Shown in pieces: positions 15,259-25,800 of a stretch of 64,000 nt of DNA. Position 1 is the stretch's first letter. Every line of letters begins with the position of its first letter. The notes below the pieces were generated by a model, which saw only the letters and a list, made by a program, of their open reading frames with translations, was not told where the DNA came from and searched no databases. The stretch comes from Fibrisoma montanum. Lineage in GTDB: Bacteria > Bacteroidota > Bacteroidia > Cytophagales > Spirosomataceae. Position numbers and translations under genes: made by a program. The stretch lies in assembly GCF_003583365.1 (NCBI RefSeq), contig NZ_QXED01000003.1:62001-126000 (forward strand), read 5' to 3'.

Positions 15259-15978
15259 TCATTCCTGCATCCGATAGCCCACGCCCCGGACCGTTTCGAG
15301 GTAGTCTTTATACGGACCGAGTTTCTTCCGAAGCCCTGCCACCTGTACGTCGATAGACCGTTCCGTGGCGAAATAATCCATGCCGTTGACTTTCTCCATG
15401 ATCTGGTTGCGGGTATACACCCGGCCGGGTTTGCTGATGAGCAACTGAAGCAGTTTAAATTCGGTGTACGTCAGGTCAATGGCCTCCGTATCGATCAGGA
15501 CCCGGTGGTGCTCAATGTTCATGGTGAGTTTTTTGAACGAGAGAATCTTGTCGTCGGGGGGGACTTCCGTTGACTCCGGCTCGGCCGGCAGCAAAGGCAC
15601 CGGCTGCGTACGGGCGAGAATTTTTTTGATCCGGGTGATGAGTTCCCGGATTCGGATGGGTTTGGTGAGGTATTCGTCGGCCCCAAGCTCAAGGGCCGTT
15701 ACGGCATCAATTTCGTCGGCCCGGGCGGTCAGCATCACAAAGGGGATGTGCGACAGGCTGTTGTCCCGTTTCATCAGCCGGCAGAGGTCCAGCCCGTCGA
15801 TGTCGTTCATCATCCAGTCGCAGACCACCAGATCGGGGCGGGCGGTGCGCATGGCCTCCAGGGCTTCTTTCCCTGATAAAAAGGTATGTACGGTGGCTCG
15901 CTCTTTTTCGAGATTGTACCGGATCAGGTCTAGAATGTCTTCCTCGTCGTCGATGACGACAATCGTTGAGAATTTCAT
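15259..15978 (-). CDS. OmpR/PhoB-family response regulator at the head of the phn cluster
   Basis: DNA-binding response regulator of about 239 residues. The receiver domain (1-120) has the acidic pair in Val-Ile-Asp-Asp-Glu, the phospho-acceptor Asp in Val-Val-Cys-Asp-Trp-Met-Met, Thr in Leu-Thr-Ala-Arg and Lys in Leu-Thr-Lys-Pro. A winged-helix domain follows (~145-238) with Tyr-Thr-Glu-Phe-Lys-Leu-Leu and Gly-Val-Gly-Tyr-Arg. Start at 15978 (Met-Lys-Phe-Ser) is preferred to 15984. It is co-directional with phnG-M and divergent from the susC/susD and phosphoesterase genes, so it is well placed to control both. No sensor kinase is adjacent. PhoB itself is a possible identity, not provable here. 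Confidence 0.9.
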   Translation of the reverse strand: MKFSTIVVIDDEEDILDLIRYNLEKERATVHTFLSGKEALEAMRTARPDLVVCDWMMNDIDGLDLCRLMKRDNSLSHIPFVMLTARADEIDAVTALELGADEYLTKPIRIRELITRIKKILARTQPVPLLPAEPESTEVPPDDKILSFKKLTMNIEHHRVLIDTEAIDLTYTEFKLLQLLISKPGRVYTRNQIMEKVNGMDYFATERSIDVQVAGLRKKLGPYKDYLETVRGVGYRMQE

Positions 15979-15998
15979 TAGCACGTCCAGTTACCAAC

Positions 15999-16030
15999 CG
16001 AAACTATCATTGACTTACTCATCTACAAAA
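15999..16030 (-). promoter_or_regulatory. Candidate promoter of the response regulator gene
   Basis: On the minus strand TTTTG is followed after 19 bases by TAGTTTCG, one mismatch from the Bacteroidota TTTG-N19-TAnnTTTG pattern. The -7 box ends about 20 bases before the chosen start codon. Confidence 0.5.
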
Positions 16031-16682
16031 GAGGTGACTTAGGGAGAAGTGACTTGGATTATTAGCATTTCGTAACGACTAAATTAGTGGTTCGTGCTCA
16101 CACTGAGTTTATGCCAGTGTTAAATCCGGGCCCGGCCGTTCTGCTCCGGGCCCGTCGCCACCGACGCTGCAGGACTGGTGGCCGGCAAAAAAGCTTCCAG
16201 ATCGGTGTTCCGGGGTTTTTCATCCAAATTTTGTCTGTGTTCTTTACGGGCAGCCCGTTCCATTTTACCGATTGGTGCCGTAAAATTTCGTGAGACAGAT
16301 CCTAATATTCCGGCCCAAACGTGTCAATTCAATTAGTTCTGTATTAGGTTTTGATTAGTACCGCCCCCCGGCTCCTGTAGTGGCCCGACTACGTATAGGC
16401 CTCAATAAATCGCCTTGGCCATCCCGATAGCCTGTCTGGCTCCCCAGATTACTTACCTGTTTCGCCGGTCGATATTCCTTAACCGAAACTTAAAACCGGG
16501 AGCCAGAACCCTAAACTATTTCAAATACAACCCTAACATAGCCGCGATAATCTTGCCTCCGAATTGAGCAGATCAATTCCTGTAGGCTCCCTCCTGTACC
16601 GGCCAGCTTGACTGTTGCCGGAAGTGTTCGTTAGCACAATCAATTGATTAGTAGGAACATCACACGTAAAAAGGCTGGTAAA
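16031..16682. other. Divergent intergenic region between the regulator and the first susC
   Basis: About 650 bases with no convincing gene; the short frames present have no protein-like composition. It holds the second copy of the 30-base motif (16344-16373), a 7-base inverted repeat GAATTGA-N5-TCAATTC at 16561-16579, and a 12-base perfect palindrome AATCAATTGATT at 16638-16649, 33 bases before the susC start. These are the likely control sites of the phosphorus-scavenging operons. Confidence 0.6.
16344..16373. repeat. Second copy of the 30-bp motif seen upstream of phnC
   Basis: Matches 5673-5702 at 26 of 30 bases, in the same orientation, including ten unbroken bases ACCGCCCCCC. It lies about 310 bases upstream of susC on the plus strand and about 365 bases upstream of the response regulator on the minus strand. 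Confidence 0.6.
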
Positions 16683-19600
16683 ATGAACGTACAACTACAA
16701 ACGGTTTTCAGGCATCTGTTCAGACGGCTGCTGGTTGTTTTTGTTCTGCAGGGTATAGCCATGCAGGGGTTGTTTGCAGGCATGGTTGTGGGGATTAGCG
16801 GCAGGGTTATCGACAATGAAGGGCAGGGGCTGCCGGGCGTCAACGTAGTGCTGAAAGGATCGACCAATACGGGCACGACGACCGACGGCAACGGGCAGTT
16901 CCGGCTCGACGTACCGAATCAGAACGCCGTGCTGGTGTTCAGCTCGATTGGCTACGTTACGCAGGAAGTGACGGTGGGTTCGCGGACGGTTCTGGCCGTA
17001 ACGATGCAGACCGATACGCGTTCCCTCAACGAAGTGGTGGTAGTCGGCTACGGCACCCAGCAGCGGGCCGACGTGACGGGGGCCATCGGGTCGGTCGGCG
17101 AAAAAGATTTCAACCGGGGGGTCATCACCTCGCCGGAGCAACTGATTCAGGGCAAGCTGTCGGGCGTGAACATAACCGGCAACACCGGCGAGCCGGGTGC
17201 TAACCAGACCATCATCGTGCGGGGGCCGGGCTCGATCCGCAGTGGTAATACCCCGCTGTTCGTGGTGGATGGCGTACCCCTCGACAATTCAGTCGTCAGT
17301 ACCGGATCGGCCAACGTTGGCTTTGGCTCCAGCGCCCCGCTGAATCCGCTCAACTTCATTAACCCGGCCGATATTGAATCTGTAGACGTACTGAAAGACG
17401 CATCGGCCACGGCCATTTACGGAAGCCGGGGTGCCAACGGCGTCGTTATTATTACGACCAAAAAAGGATCGGCCAAAAAGTCGGGCCTGAGCTACTCCAA
17501 TTACTTCGGTGCATCGACGGTAGCCAACAAGATAGACCTGCTCTCGGCCGAGGAGTTTATCCGGTTCCAGGATGCCAACAACCGGCCCGCCAATATCTAC
17601 GACCGCAACATCAGCACCGACTGGCAGGATCAGATCCTTCGCACGGCTTTCACCCAGAACCATAACCTTGCGCTGAACGGTGGCTCCGAGAACTCGACCT
17701 ACTACGTATCGCTGTCGCTGCTGAACCAGGCGGGTATCATCAAAACCAACGACCTGAAACGCTACACCGGCCGGATCAACTTTACGCAGAAACTGCTCGA
17801 TGATCGGGTGGGGGTGAGCGTGAACTTCACGGCGGGGCATACAAACAACCGGGCCGCTCCCCGTAACGACTTTGCCGGTGCCAACGCGGGCAGTCTGATT
17901 CCGGATGCGCTGGGGGCCAACCCGACGTATCCGGTGCGTAACCCCGATGGATCGCTGTTTGTGTTCCCGCAGGGCCGTAACCCGCTGGCCGACCTGGAGC
18001 TGTTCGATAGCTACGCCCGCACTGACCGGATTTTGGGTAACATCGAGGGGCGGCTGAAGCTCATCAAGGGCCTCGAATACCGGATTAATTTCGCGGTCGA
18101 CCGGAGCGTCGGTAACGGCGAAACGCAGGTAAAACGGAGCGGACTGCCGAAACTGGATTTTCCCGAAGGCCGGGCGGTGTTCGCCAAGAATGAGTCGTCC
18201 AGCAACCTGATCGAAAACTACCTGAAATACGCGTTCTCATTTGGCAGCAATACGTTTGATGTGCTGGCCGGGCATTCGTACCAGCGCTTCTTCCAGCGGT
18301 CTAACTCGTCGAGTATCAACAATTTCTCGACCAGCGAGATCGACGCCATCTACAACCCGGGCATCGGTACCAGTCTGAACATCAGTCAGAATCCCCTCAC
18401 GGGCAGTGCCAGCATCAACGAGCTGCAATCGTTCTACGGCCGGGTCAACTACGCCTTTGCAGACAGATACCTGCTGACGGCCACGGTGCGGGCCGATGGG
18501 TCGTCGAAGTTCGGGGCCAACAACCGCTACGGTCTGTTCCCGTCGGTGTCGGGTGCCTGGAAACTGAAAAACGAACCGTTTTTGTCGGGCCTGAATTTCG
18601 TCAGCGACCTGAAACTGCGGGCCGGCTGGGGGCAGACGGGTAACCAGGAAATCCCGGGCAAAATCACCCTGCCGCTGCTGACATCGGGAACCGGCAATGG
18701 CCAGGGGTATCCGCTGACCGAATCCGGCATTACACCCGGCTACACGTATTCCCGGACCGCCAACCCGGACATCAAGTGGGAGGTAACGACGCAGACCAAC
18801 GTCGGGCTGGACTTCGGCCTGTTCGGGGGCGCACTGAGCGGTACGGTCGATTACTTCTACAAGAACACCAGCGATATGCTGCTGAACATCACCGTATCGG
18901 ACCCCGTATCGCCGACCGGTAGCCGCTGGCAGAACGTAGCCATGAACGTGATCAACGAGGGGCTGGAACTGGGTCTGAACTACGCGTCGCCCCGCAGTGG
19001 CAAATTATACTGGCAACTGGGTGGCAACGCCACCTTTCTCCGGAATGAAGTCCAGAACGCACCCTTCTCGTTTCTGCGTACCGGGTCGATCAGCGGACCC
19101 GGGCTGTCGGGCGTAACGGTGAGCGGCAACCTGAACGGCTTCCCAATCGCGTCGTTCTATCTGCTGGAATACACCGGCCTGAACGAGAACGGATTAAACG
19201 CCTTTCGCGACGTCAACGGCGACGGTACGGTCAGTGCCGCCGACCGGATCGTGGCGGGGTCGCCCATACCGAACTTCACGTATAATTTCAACGGCAACGT
19301 CGGCTACAAAAACTTCGATCTGTCCGTGAATTTTAACGGGGTATCAGGCAACAAGATTTATAACAATACCGCCAACGCGTATTTCAACATGCCGCAGCTG
19401 GCTTCCGGGCAGAATATTGCCCGCACCTCGATAACGGCCAACGAAAGCAATACCAACTCGGCCACGGCCTCGACCCGCTTCCTGGAGAGCGGCAATTTCC
19501 TGCGGCTGAACAACGCCACGCTCCGCTACAGCTTCAACACGGCGAAGGTCAGCTGGCTGAAAAACCTGTCGGTGTTCGCTACGGGTCAGAACCTGCTGAC

Positions 19601-19736
19601 TTTCACCAACTACACGGGCTTCGACCCGGAAGTTAACGTACCGGCCAGTACCGACGGCATCACCGCCTATGGTATCGACATTACGAATTACCCCCGCTCC
19701 CGCACCTACCTGCTCGGCTTAAACATCGCATTCTAA
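16683..19736 (+). CDS. SusC/RagA-family TonB-dependent outer-membrane transporter
   Basis: Outer-membrane importer of about 1017 residues. After a signal peptide (hydrophobic run Leu-Leu-Val-Val-Phe-Val-Leu) comes a carboxypeptidase-regulatory-like domain starting Gly-Arg-Val-Ile-Asp-Asn-Glu-Gly-Gln-Gly, then a TonB-box-like Asn-Glu-Val-Val-Val-Val-Gly-Tyr-Gly, a plug with Ile-Ile-Val-Arg-Gly and Leu-Phe-Val-Val-Asp-Gly-Val-Pro, and the barrel ending in an aromatic strand. Met at 16683 is chosen over 16644 because the signal peptide is then of normal length. It pairs with the SusD gene 19 bases later. The phosphodiesterase downstream suggests uptake of an organic phosphate rather than a glycan, by inference. 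Confidence 0.93.
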   Translation: MNVQLQTVFRHLFRRLLVVFVLQGIAMQGLFAGMVVGISGRVIDNEGQGLPGVNVVLKGSTNTGTTTDGNGQFRLDVPNQNAVLVFSSIGYVTQEVTVGSRTVLAVTMQTDTRSLNEVVVVGYGTQQRADVTGAIGSVGEKDFNRGVITSPEQLIQGKLSGVNITGNTGEPGANQTIIVRGPGSIRSGNTPLFVVDGVPLDNSVVSTGSANVGFGSSAPLNPLNFINPADIESVDVLKDASATAIYGSRGANGVVIITTKKGSAKKSGLSYSNYFGASTVANKIDLLSAEEFIRFQDANNRPANIYDRNISTDWQDQILRTAFTQNHNLALNGGSENSTYYVSLSLLNQAGIIKTNDLKRYTGRINFTQKLLDDRVGVSVNFTAGHTNNRAAPRNDFAGANAGSLIPDALGANPTYPVRNPDGSLFVFPQGRNPLADLELFDSYARTDRILGNIEGRLKLIKGLEYRINFAVDRSVGNGETQVKRSGLPKLDFPEGRAVFAKNESSSNLIENYLKYAFSFGSNTFDVLAGHSYQRFFQRSNSSSINNFSTSEIDAIYNPGIGTSLNISQNPLTGSASINELQSFYGRVNYAFADRYLLTATVRADGSSKFGANNRYGLFPSVSGAWKLKNEPFLSGLNFVSDLKLRAGWGQTGNQEIPGKITLPLLTSGTGNGQGYPLTESGITPGYTYSRTANPDIKWEVTTQTNVGLDFGLFGGALSGTVDYFYKNTSDMLLNITVSDPVSPTGSRWQNVAMNVINEGLELGLNYASPRSGKLYWQLGGNATFLRNEVQNAPFSFLRTGSISGPGLSGVTVSGNLNGFPIASFYLLEYTGLNENGLNAFRDVNGDGTVSAADRIVAGSPIPNFTYNFNGNVGYKNFDLSVNFNGVSGNKIYNNTANAYFNMPQLASGQNIARTSITANESNTNSATASTRFLESGNFLRLNNATLRYSFNTAKVSWLKNLSVFATGQNLLTFTNYTGFDPEVNVPASTDGITAYGIDITNYPRSRTYLLGLNIAF

Positions 19737-19755
19737 CCTACTTCATTGTCAACCC

Positions 19756-21411
19756 ATGAAAAAGATACTGTTCGTACTGCTGCTCGGGCTGACGTTCGGC
19801 TGCACCGACCTGAAAGAAGAAGTGCTGGACGAAGCGCTGAATACAGACCTGCTCCAGGGCCCTAGCGCGGCCGGGGGAATTCTGGCCCCGGTCTACGCCC
19901 GCATGAATAACCTGTTCAACGGCCACGAAGATTATTTCCTGCTCCAGGAAGTATCGACCGACGAAGCCATCGTGCCGTTCCGGGGTGGCACCGACTGGTA
20001 CAACGGCGGAGTACTGATCGAAATGCACCAGCACACCTGGAGCAGCAACCATACCAGCCTGGCCAACGTCTGGAACCAGCTGACGCAGGGAATCGCCCGG
20101 GCCGGTATTGCCGAAAGCACGCTGAAGACCCTGAATGACCCCAACGCAGCCCTCTACGGAGCCGAAGCCCGGGCCATGGGTGCCTTCTACAACTACGTCC
20201 TGTTCGATGCCTTTGGCATGTGTCTGTACCGCGATCCGGCGTCGATCAGTGCCGGTACGGGCGAGTCGCAGGTGTTCAGGGGGCAGGAAGCCATCGATTT
20301 TCTGCTTCGTGAGCTGGACGCGGTGGAAAATACGCTGCAAACAAAGAGCCAGGTTGGGGCCGGCCGCTTTACGAAAGGGGCCGTCTGGGCGCTGAAAGCC
20401 AAAATCTACCTCAATAAGGCGGTGTACCTGAATCGCACGGCCCCGATGTTTACGTTCCCGGCCGATGACATGAACAAAACGATCGAGTTCTGCGACCGTG
20501 TTGTCAGTTCAAACCAGTACGCCCTCGAAACCACGGACTACTTCCGGATTTTTAACCTGGACAACCACAACCACCCTGAGCATATTTTCGTACTCGACCA
20601 GCGCGACGATGCCAACAACGGTGGCCGATTCACCTGGTTTGCGCTGGCCCGGAATCACCACTTCAGTCTGATCAATCCGCAGTCGGTAGGTACTGATGGC
20701 GGCTCCATCACGCCGGAGTTCTGGAACACCTGGCAGACTAACCGCAACGATCCGCGCTTCTACAAGGAGGTGATTCCGCAGGACGGCTCCGTTACGTCGG
20801 TGCCCGACAGCCGCTGGGGACTGAACCGGGGCCTGTTGCAGGGGCAGCAGTACGGTATCGTGCTCAACAGCGCCGGAAACGGCTTTAAACGGACGGCCAA
20901 CGGCGAACTGGCCATCGAAAAACTATTTAACCGCGCCCGGACCGGCGAAGCGGTTGACTTTACGGTGGCCGTTGATTTTGACCGGAACGGCGGGCATTCC
21001 AATGGGGTGCGGGTCTCCAAGTATGAAGTGGACCCCCGGGCTACCAACGGCCGGAATTTTTCGCGGATGGATCAGCCCCTAATCCGTCTGGCGGATATCT
21101 ACCTGATGCGGGCTGAAGCCAAACTCCGGAAAGGCGACGTAAGCGGTGCTCTGGAAGATGTCAACGCGGTACGGCGGGCCCGCAAACACCCGAAACTGCT
21201 GACGGCCGGTGAGCTGACTCTCGATGCGCTGTTCAACGAGCGCGGCTACGAACTGTACTGGGAAATGGTTCGGCGGACCGATATGATCCGGTTCGGCAAG
21301 TACGAAGACACGCGGGCGTCGAAAACAGACAAAGACCCGAAACGTCGGTTGTTCCCCATTCCGCAGTCGGCCATTGACGCCAACCCCGGATTGTTAACCC
21401 AGAATCCGTAA
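19756..21411 (+). CDS. SusD/RagB-family outer-membrane nutrient-binding lipoprotein
   Basis: Surface lipoprotein of 551 residues that forms the lid of the preceding SusC. The lipobox is Leu-Thr-Phe-Gly-Cys16. The TPR-type SusD core is evident from Ala-Glu-Ala-Arg-Ala-Met-Gly-Ala-Phe-Tyr near residue 135, Lys-Ala-Lys-Ile-Tyr-Leu-Asn-Lys-Ala near 215, and Tyr-Leu-Met-Arg-Ala-Glu-Ala...Asn-Ala-Val-Arg-Arg-Ala-Arg and Asn-Glu-Arg-Gly-Tyr-Glu-Leu-Tyr near the C-terminus. The start is 19 bases after the susC stop. The ligand is unknown. Confidence 0.93.
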   Translation: MKKILFVLLLGLTFGCTDLKEEVLDEALNTDLLQGPSAAGGILAPVYARMNNLFNGHEDYFLLQEVSTDEAIVPFRGGTDWYNGGVLIEMHQHTWSSNHTSLANVWNQLTQGIARAGIAESTLKTLNDPNAALYGAEARAMGAFYNYVLFDAFGMCLYRDPASISAGTGESQVFRGQEAIDFLLRELDAVENTLQTKSQVGAGRFTKGAVWALKAKIYLNKAVYLNRTAPMFTFPADDMNKTIEFCDRVVSSNQYALETTDYFRIFNLDNHNHPEHIFVLDQRDDANNGGRFTWFALARNHHFSLINPQSVGTDGGSITPEFWNTWQTNRNDPRFYKEVIPQDGSVTSVPDSRWGLNRGLLQGQQYGIVLNSAGNGFKRTANGELAIEKLFNRARTGEAVDFTVAVDFDRNGGHSNGVRVSKYEVDPRATNGRNFSRMDQPLIRLADIYLMRAEAKLRKGDVSGALEDVNAVRRARKHPKLLTAGELTLDALFNERGYELYWEMVRRTDMIRFGKYEDTRASKTDKDPKRRLFPIPQSAIDANPGLLTQNP

Positions 21412-21447
21412 ATCCAGCTTTTCGCTAATCACTTTATTCCCCAACTC

Positions 21448-22788
21448 ATGAAAAAACTGACTGTACTCTTATTGCTCCTGGCCGTTATAATCCAGCCGGG
21501 CTTAGCTCAGCCCAAGCCGACTGCCAAGCATGTTATTCTGATCTCAATCGATGGCATGCGCCCCGATTTTTACACCGACAGCAAATGGCCGGCCTATACC
21601 ATCCAGCAACTGGCAAAAGAAGGGATTCAGGCGCGGGGAATGCGCCCGGTGCTGCCGTCGGTAACGTACCCCGATCACATCACCATGATCACCGGAGCGC
21701 TGCCGATGCGGCATGGGATCTACCACAACCAGCCGTTTGATGCGAAAGGGTGGAGTGCAGGCAGTTTCTCGAACAGCAGCCAGATCAAGGTGCCTACCTT
21801 GTGGGATGCCGTTAAAAAATCGGGCGGTACGTGCGCAGCGATCAACTGGCCGGTGTCGGTGGGGGCTCCCGTGAACTGGTATTATCGGTCATACCGCACC
21901 GCGGATAGCAACGCACCCGATGAGTTTCTGAAGGAGATCGAAGAGAATGTAACCGGGAAAACGCCGGTTGTCGATCGCAGCCAGAGCTCAACCGATTTCG
22001 ATTCGTACGCGTCGGACATGCGGGCCGCCAACGTAGCCGCGTACCTGATCCAGAAGCATAAGCCTAACCTGATTACGGTGCATTTTGTAACGACCGACCA
22101 CGTGCAGCACGAACAGGGCAAGGAAGGCGATAAAGTGTATAAGGCGGTGGCCCACGCTGACGTATGCGTGAACCAGCTGGTCGAAGCGGCCAAGAAAGCG
22201 GGGATTTATGAGAACACGGTATTCATCATTGCCGGCGATCACGGCTTTGAAGACCGCCACACGCAACTGGCCTGGAATGCCCTGCTGATCAAGGAAGGGC
22301 TGCTCGAAAACAAGCCGGACCGGGGCAACTGGAAAGCCTGCTTCAAGGACCAGTTTCTGATGCTGAAAGACCCGAACGACAAAGCTACCCTGGCCCGCGT
22401 TCGGAAGCTGATCGAAGAGCAGCCGGCTCCGATCCGCAAACTGTACCGCATTGTAGAGCGTGACGAACTGAACAAATACGGGGCCGATCCGAATGCCGTC
22501 CTGGCTATCCAGACCGTGGAGGGCGTGGTATGCACCTCGCGCTACAATCAGCCCGATCTGGTGCAGTCGACGCCGGGTGGGTCGCACGGGATGCTGCCCG
22601 ACCGCCCCAGCCTGAACGCCGGTTTTGTGGCTTTTGGTCCGGGACTGCGCAAAAAAATGGTCGTGCCGACGCTGGGCATGGAAGACGTAGCGCCCCTGGT
22701 GGCCTACACACTGGGCATTGATTTCAAAGTGCCCGACGGAATCCTGTACCCAGGTATGATTGCCGAAGAATACATCAAAGGCTACTGA
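21448..22788 (+). CDS. Alkaline phosphatase superfamily phosphodiesterase (NPP-like)
   Basis: Secreted enzyme of 446 residues with an N-terminal signal peptide ending near Leu-Ala-Gln-Pro. It belongs to the type I phosphodiesterase / nucleotide pyrophosphatase group: Ile-Ser-Ile-Asp-Gly-Met-Arg-Pro-Asp gives the first metal Asp, Pro-Ser-Val-Thr-Tyr-Pro-Asp-His the nucleophilic Thr, Thr-Asp-His-Val-Gln-His further metal ligands, and Gly-Asp-His-Gly-Phe the last Asp-His. Such enzymes split phosphodiesters or pyrophosphates at the cell surface or in the periplasm; phosphonoacetate hydrolase shares this fold, so a phosphonate substrate is conceivable. It lies 36 bases after susD. Confidence 0.9.
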   Translation: MKKLTVLLLLLAVIIQPGLAQPKPTAKHVILISIDGMRPDFYTDSKWPAYTIQQLAKEGIQARGMRPVLPSVTYPDHITMITGALPMRHGIYHNQPFDAKGWSAGSFSNSSQIKVPTLWDAVKKSGGTCAAINWPVSVGAPVNWYYRSYRTADSNAPDEFLKEIEENVTGKTPVVDRSQSSTDFDSYASDMRAANVAAYLIQKHKPNLITVHFVTTDHVQHEQGKEGDKVYKAVAHADVCVNQLVEAAKKAGIYENTVFIIAGDHGFEDRHTQLAWNALLIKEGLLENKPDRGNWKACFKDQFLMLKDPNDKATLARVRKLIEEQPAPIRKLYRIVERDELNKYGADPNAVLAIQTVEGVVCTSRYNQPDLVQSTPGGSHGMLPDRPSLNAGFVAFGPGLRKKMVVPTLGMEDVAPLVAYTLGIDFKVPDGILYPGMIAEEYIKGY

Positions 22789-22827
22789 TAATCAGTCAAC
22801 CCACTCAATATATCTATTTTATCTCCT

Positions 22828-25800
22828 ATGTTGTCTGTTTATAGAACACCATCAGGTACGGCTTCATCATGCCCAATCCGGTCAGGCCGTTGGTCGGCCC
22901 TAGGTCGTGGCTTCGTGCTGTGCATCAGCTTTCTGCTCCTGTCGACCACGCTGTTTGCGGCCCTGGTCGAGCGGCCCATTCGCGGGCGGGTACTCAACGA
23001 ACAGGGCGAAGGAATGCCCGGTGTCAACGTTGTTGTCGAAGGGACGCGGATCGGTACGCTGACGTCGGCGACGGGCGATTTTTCGCTGAACGTACCGGAT
23101 TCGGCTTCTACGCTGCTGTTTTCGTACATCGGGTACCAGCGGCAGACCATCCGCATCCGCAACCAGAACGTACTTGAGATTCGGATGGTTGCCGACGCGG
23201 GCCAGCTCGAAGAAGTGGTCGTAACGGCCCTGGGCGTAACGCGGGAAAAACGGGCCCTTGGCTATGCTGTGCAGGAGGTAAAAGGAGATAACCTGACGCA
23301 GGCCCGCGAAACGAACCTCATTAACTCGCTGGCGGGTAAGGTCGCCGGGGTGAACGTAACCGGGGGCTCCAATTCCATCGGTGGCTCATCGCGGATTGTG
23401 ATCCGGGGCGAAACCTCGCTGGCCGGCGACAACCAGCCGCTGTTTGTCGTGGATGGTATTCCCATCAACAACGGCGTCAGTGCTTCGTCGCAGCGGCAGA
23501 ACATCGACTATGGCAACGGAGCCGCTGAAATCAACCCCGACGATATAGAAACGATTTCGGTGCTGAAAGGCCCCAACGCAGCGGCACTCTACGGGTCACG
23601 GGCCGCCAATGGCGTTATTCTGATCACGACCAAGTCGGGCAAGAACAAGAAAGGCGTCGGCGTATCGGTGAACTCAACGACCAGTTTTGAATCGGTGCTG
23701 CGGCTACCCGACTACCAGAACGAGTACGGACAGGGGCGGGGTGATCAGTACAACATCGGCGACGGTGGCCGTAGCTGGGGCCCCCGGCTCGATGGCCGTA
23801 TGATCGCGGTGCCGGTCAACACCGAGTGGCCGCCGAGAAACGGCGAAATGGTACCCTGGGTGCCGTATCCCGACAACGTAAAAGAGTTTTACGAAGTGGG
23901 CCGGACGCTGACCAATAACATTGCCCTGACGGCCGGCAATGACAACGGCAACTTCCGCCTGTCGTATACCAACCTGAACCAGACGGGTATCGTACCGAAC
24001 ACCGATCAGCAGCGCCACACGGCATCGATCACCGGGAAGTACGCGCTGACCAACAAGCTGAACATCAGCACCGGGGTCAACTACTTCTACACGGTCAGCA
24101 ACAACCGGCCGGTGCTCAGCTACGGAAATGAGTCGATCGTGTACACCTGGATCTGGGAGGGCCGGCAGGTGCGTACCGACAAAATGCGGGATTACTGGGT
24201 CAAAGGACTGGAAGGAACGCAGCCGTTTACGTACAACTACCAGTTCAACGACAACCCGTACTACACCATGTACGAGAACCTGAACGGCCTGCTGCGCAAT
24301 CGCCTGACGGGGAACATCACGGCCACGTACCAGTTTACGCCCGAACTGAGCCTGCTGGTGCGGACGGGTATGGATATGAGCAACGAACGCGCCGACCGTC
24401 GCCGGACGTTTGGCAGTAACGCCTTTCCGCTGGGTATGTACAGCCAAGACCGCGATTATTTTGAGGAGCGCAACTCCGACTTCCTGCTTACCTACGACAA
24501 GACGCTGTCCAGCGACTGGCAGTTTAAGGTATCGGTGGGGGGGAACCAGATGCGCCAGCGCCGGGACGAACTGAGCACCCGGGCCAATGCGCTGAGCGTA
24601 CCGGGTGTGTATAACCTGGGCAACTCGCAGGTACCGCTGGTGAACATCCAGAGTGATTCGCGGTACCGCATCAACAGCCTGTACAGCTTCGGGCAGGTTA
24701 GCTACAAGAACGCCCTGTTCCTCGACCTGACCGCCCGCAACGACTGGTCGAGCACGCTGCCGGTCGGCAACAATTCGTACTTCTACCCCTCGGTAGCAAC
24801 CAGCGCGGTACTGACCGACCTGATTGAGGGGTTGCGTACCCAGACGCTTTCGTTCGCGAAGCTGCGGGTAGGCTGGGCCCGGGTAGGTAACGATACCGAT
24901 CCGTATCGTCTGCGGAACGTGTACAACTACAACACGCCCTGGCAGAGCAACCAGGCCGTATCGGAGTCGTCGGTGATCAACAACGCGAACCTGAAGCCTG
25001 AGTCAGTCGATACGTACGAGATTGGTACGGACATCCGCTTTTTCAACAACCGCCTTGGCCTCGACGTAACCTACTACAACACCGTCAGCCGCAATCAGAT
25101 CATCAACATTCCGCTCGATCAGACCAGCGGCTACACGTCCCGTTTTCTGAACGCGGGCGAAATCCGTAGCCGGGGTCTGGAGGTGGTGCTGAATGCAACC
25201 CCGGTAAAACTGAGCAACGGATTCCGCTGGGATGTGGCCCTGAACTGGGCGACCAACCGCGCCCGGGTCGTAGAACTCATTGATGGTCTGGATACGTACT
25301 CGCTGCCGAGCCGCTACGTATCGGTGCAGGCCCGGGTGGGTGGCCGCATGGGCGATATGTACGGCCGGGGTTTCCTGCGCGACCCGCAGGGCAACATCAT
25401 CCACGCCGATGGCCTGCCGCTGTTTACCAATGAGCTGATCAAGGTGGGTAACTACAACCCGGACTGGACCGGGGGCCTGTACAACACCTTCACGTACAAG
25501 GGCTTCACACTGGGCGGTCTGCTGGATATGCGCAAGGGTGGCAGCATTTACTCGTACATGTACGTCCGTGGTAATGAAGCCGGGCAGTTGGTTGAGTCGC
25601 TGCCGGGCCGTGAAAACGGGTACGTCGGTCCTGGGGTAATCCGCAATCCGGACGGTACGTTCCGCCCGAACGATGTGAACGTAACGGCCGAGCGCTACTG
25701 GGGGTCAGGCTACTTCAACCCCGAGCAGGCCACCTTTGACGCTACGTTCCTGAAACTGCGCGAGCTGAAGTTCGGCTATCAGGTGCCGAATCGCTGGTTG

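Noticed and set aside
16087-16293. Plus-strand 68-residue frame upstream of susC
   Set aside because: No protein-like pattern; it lies in a region that looks regulatory.
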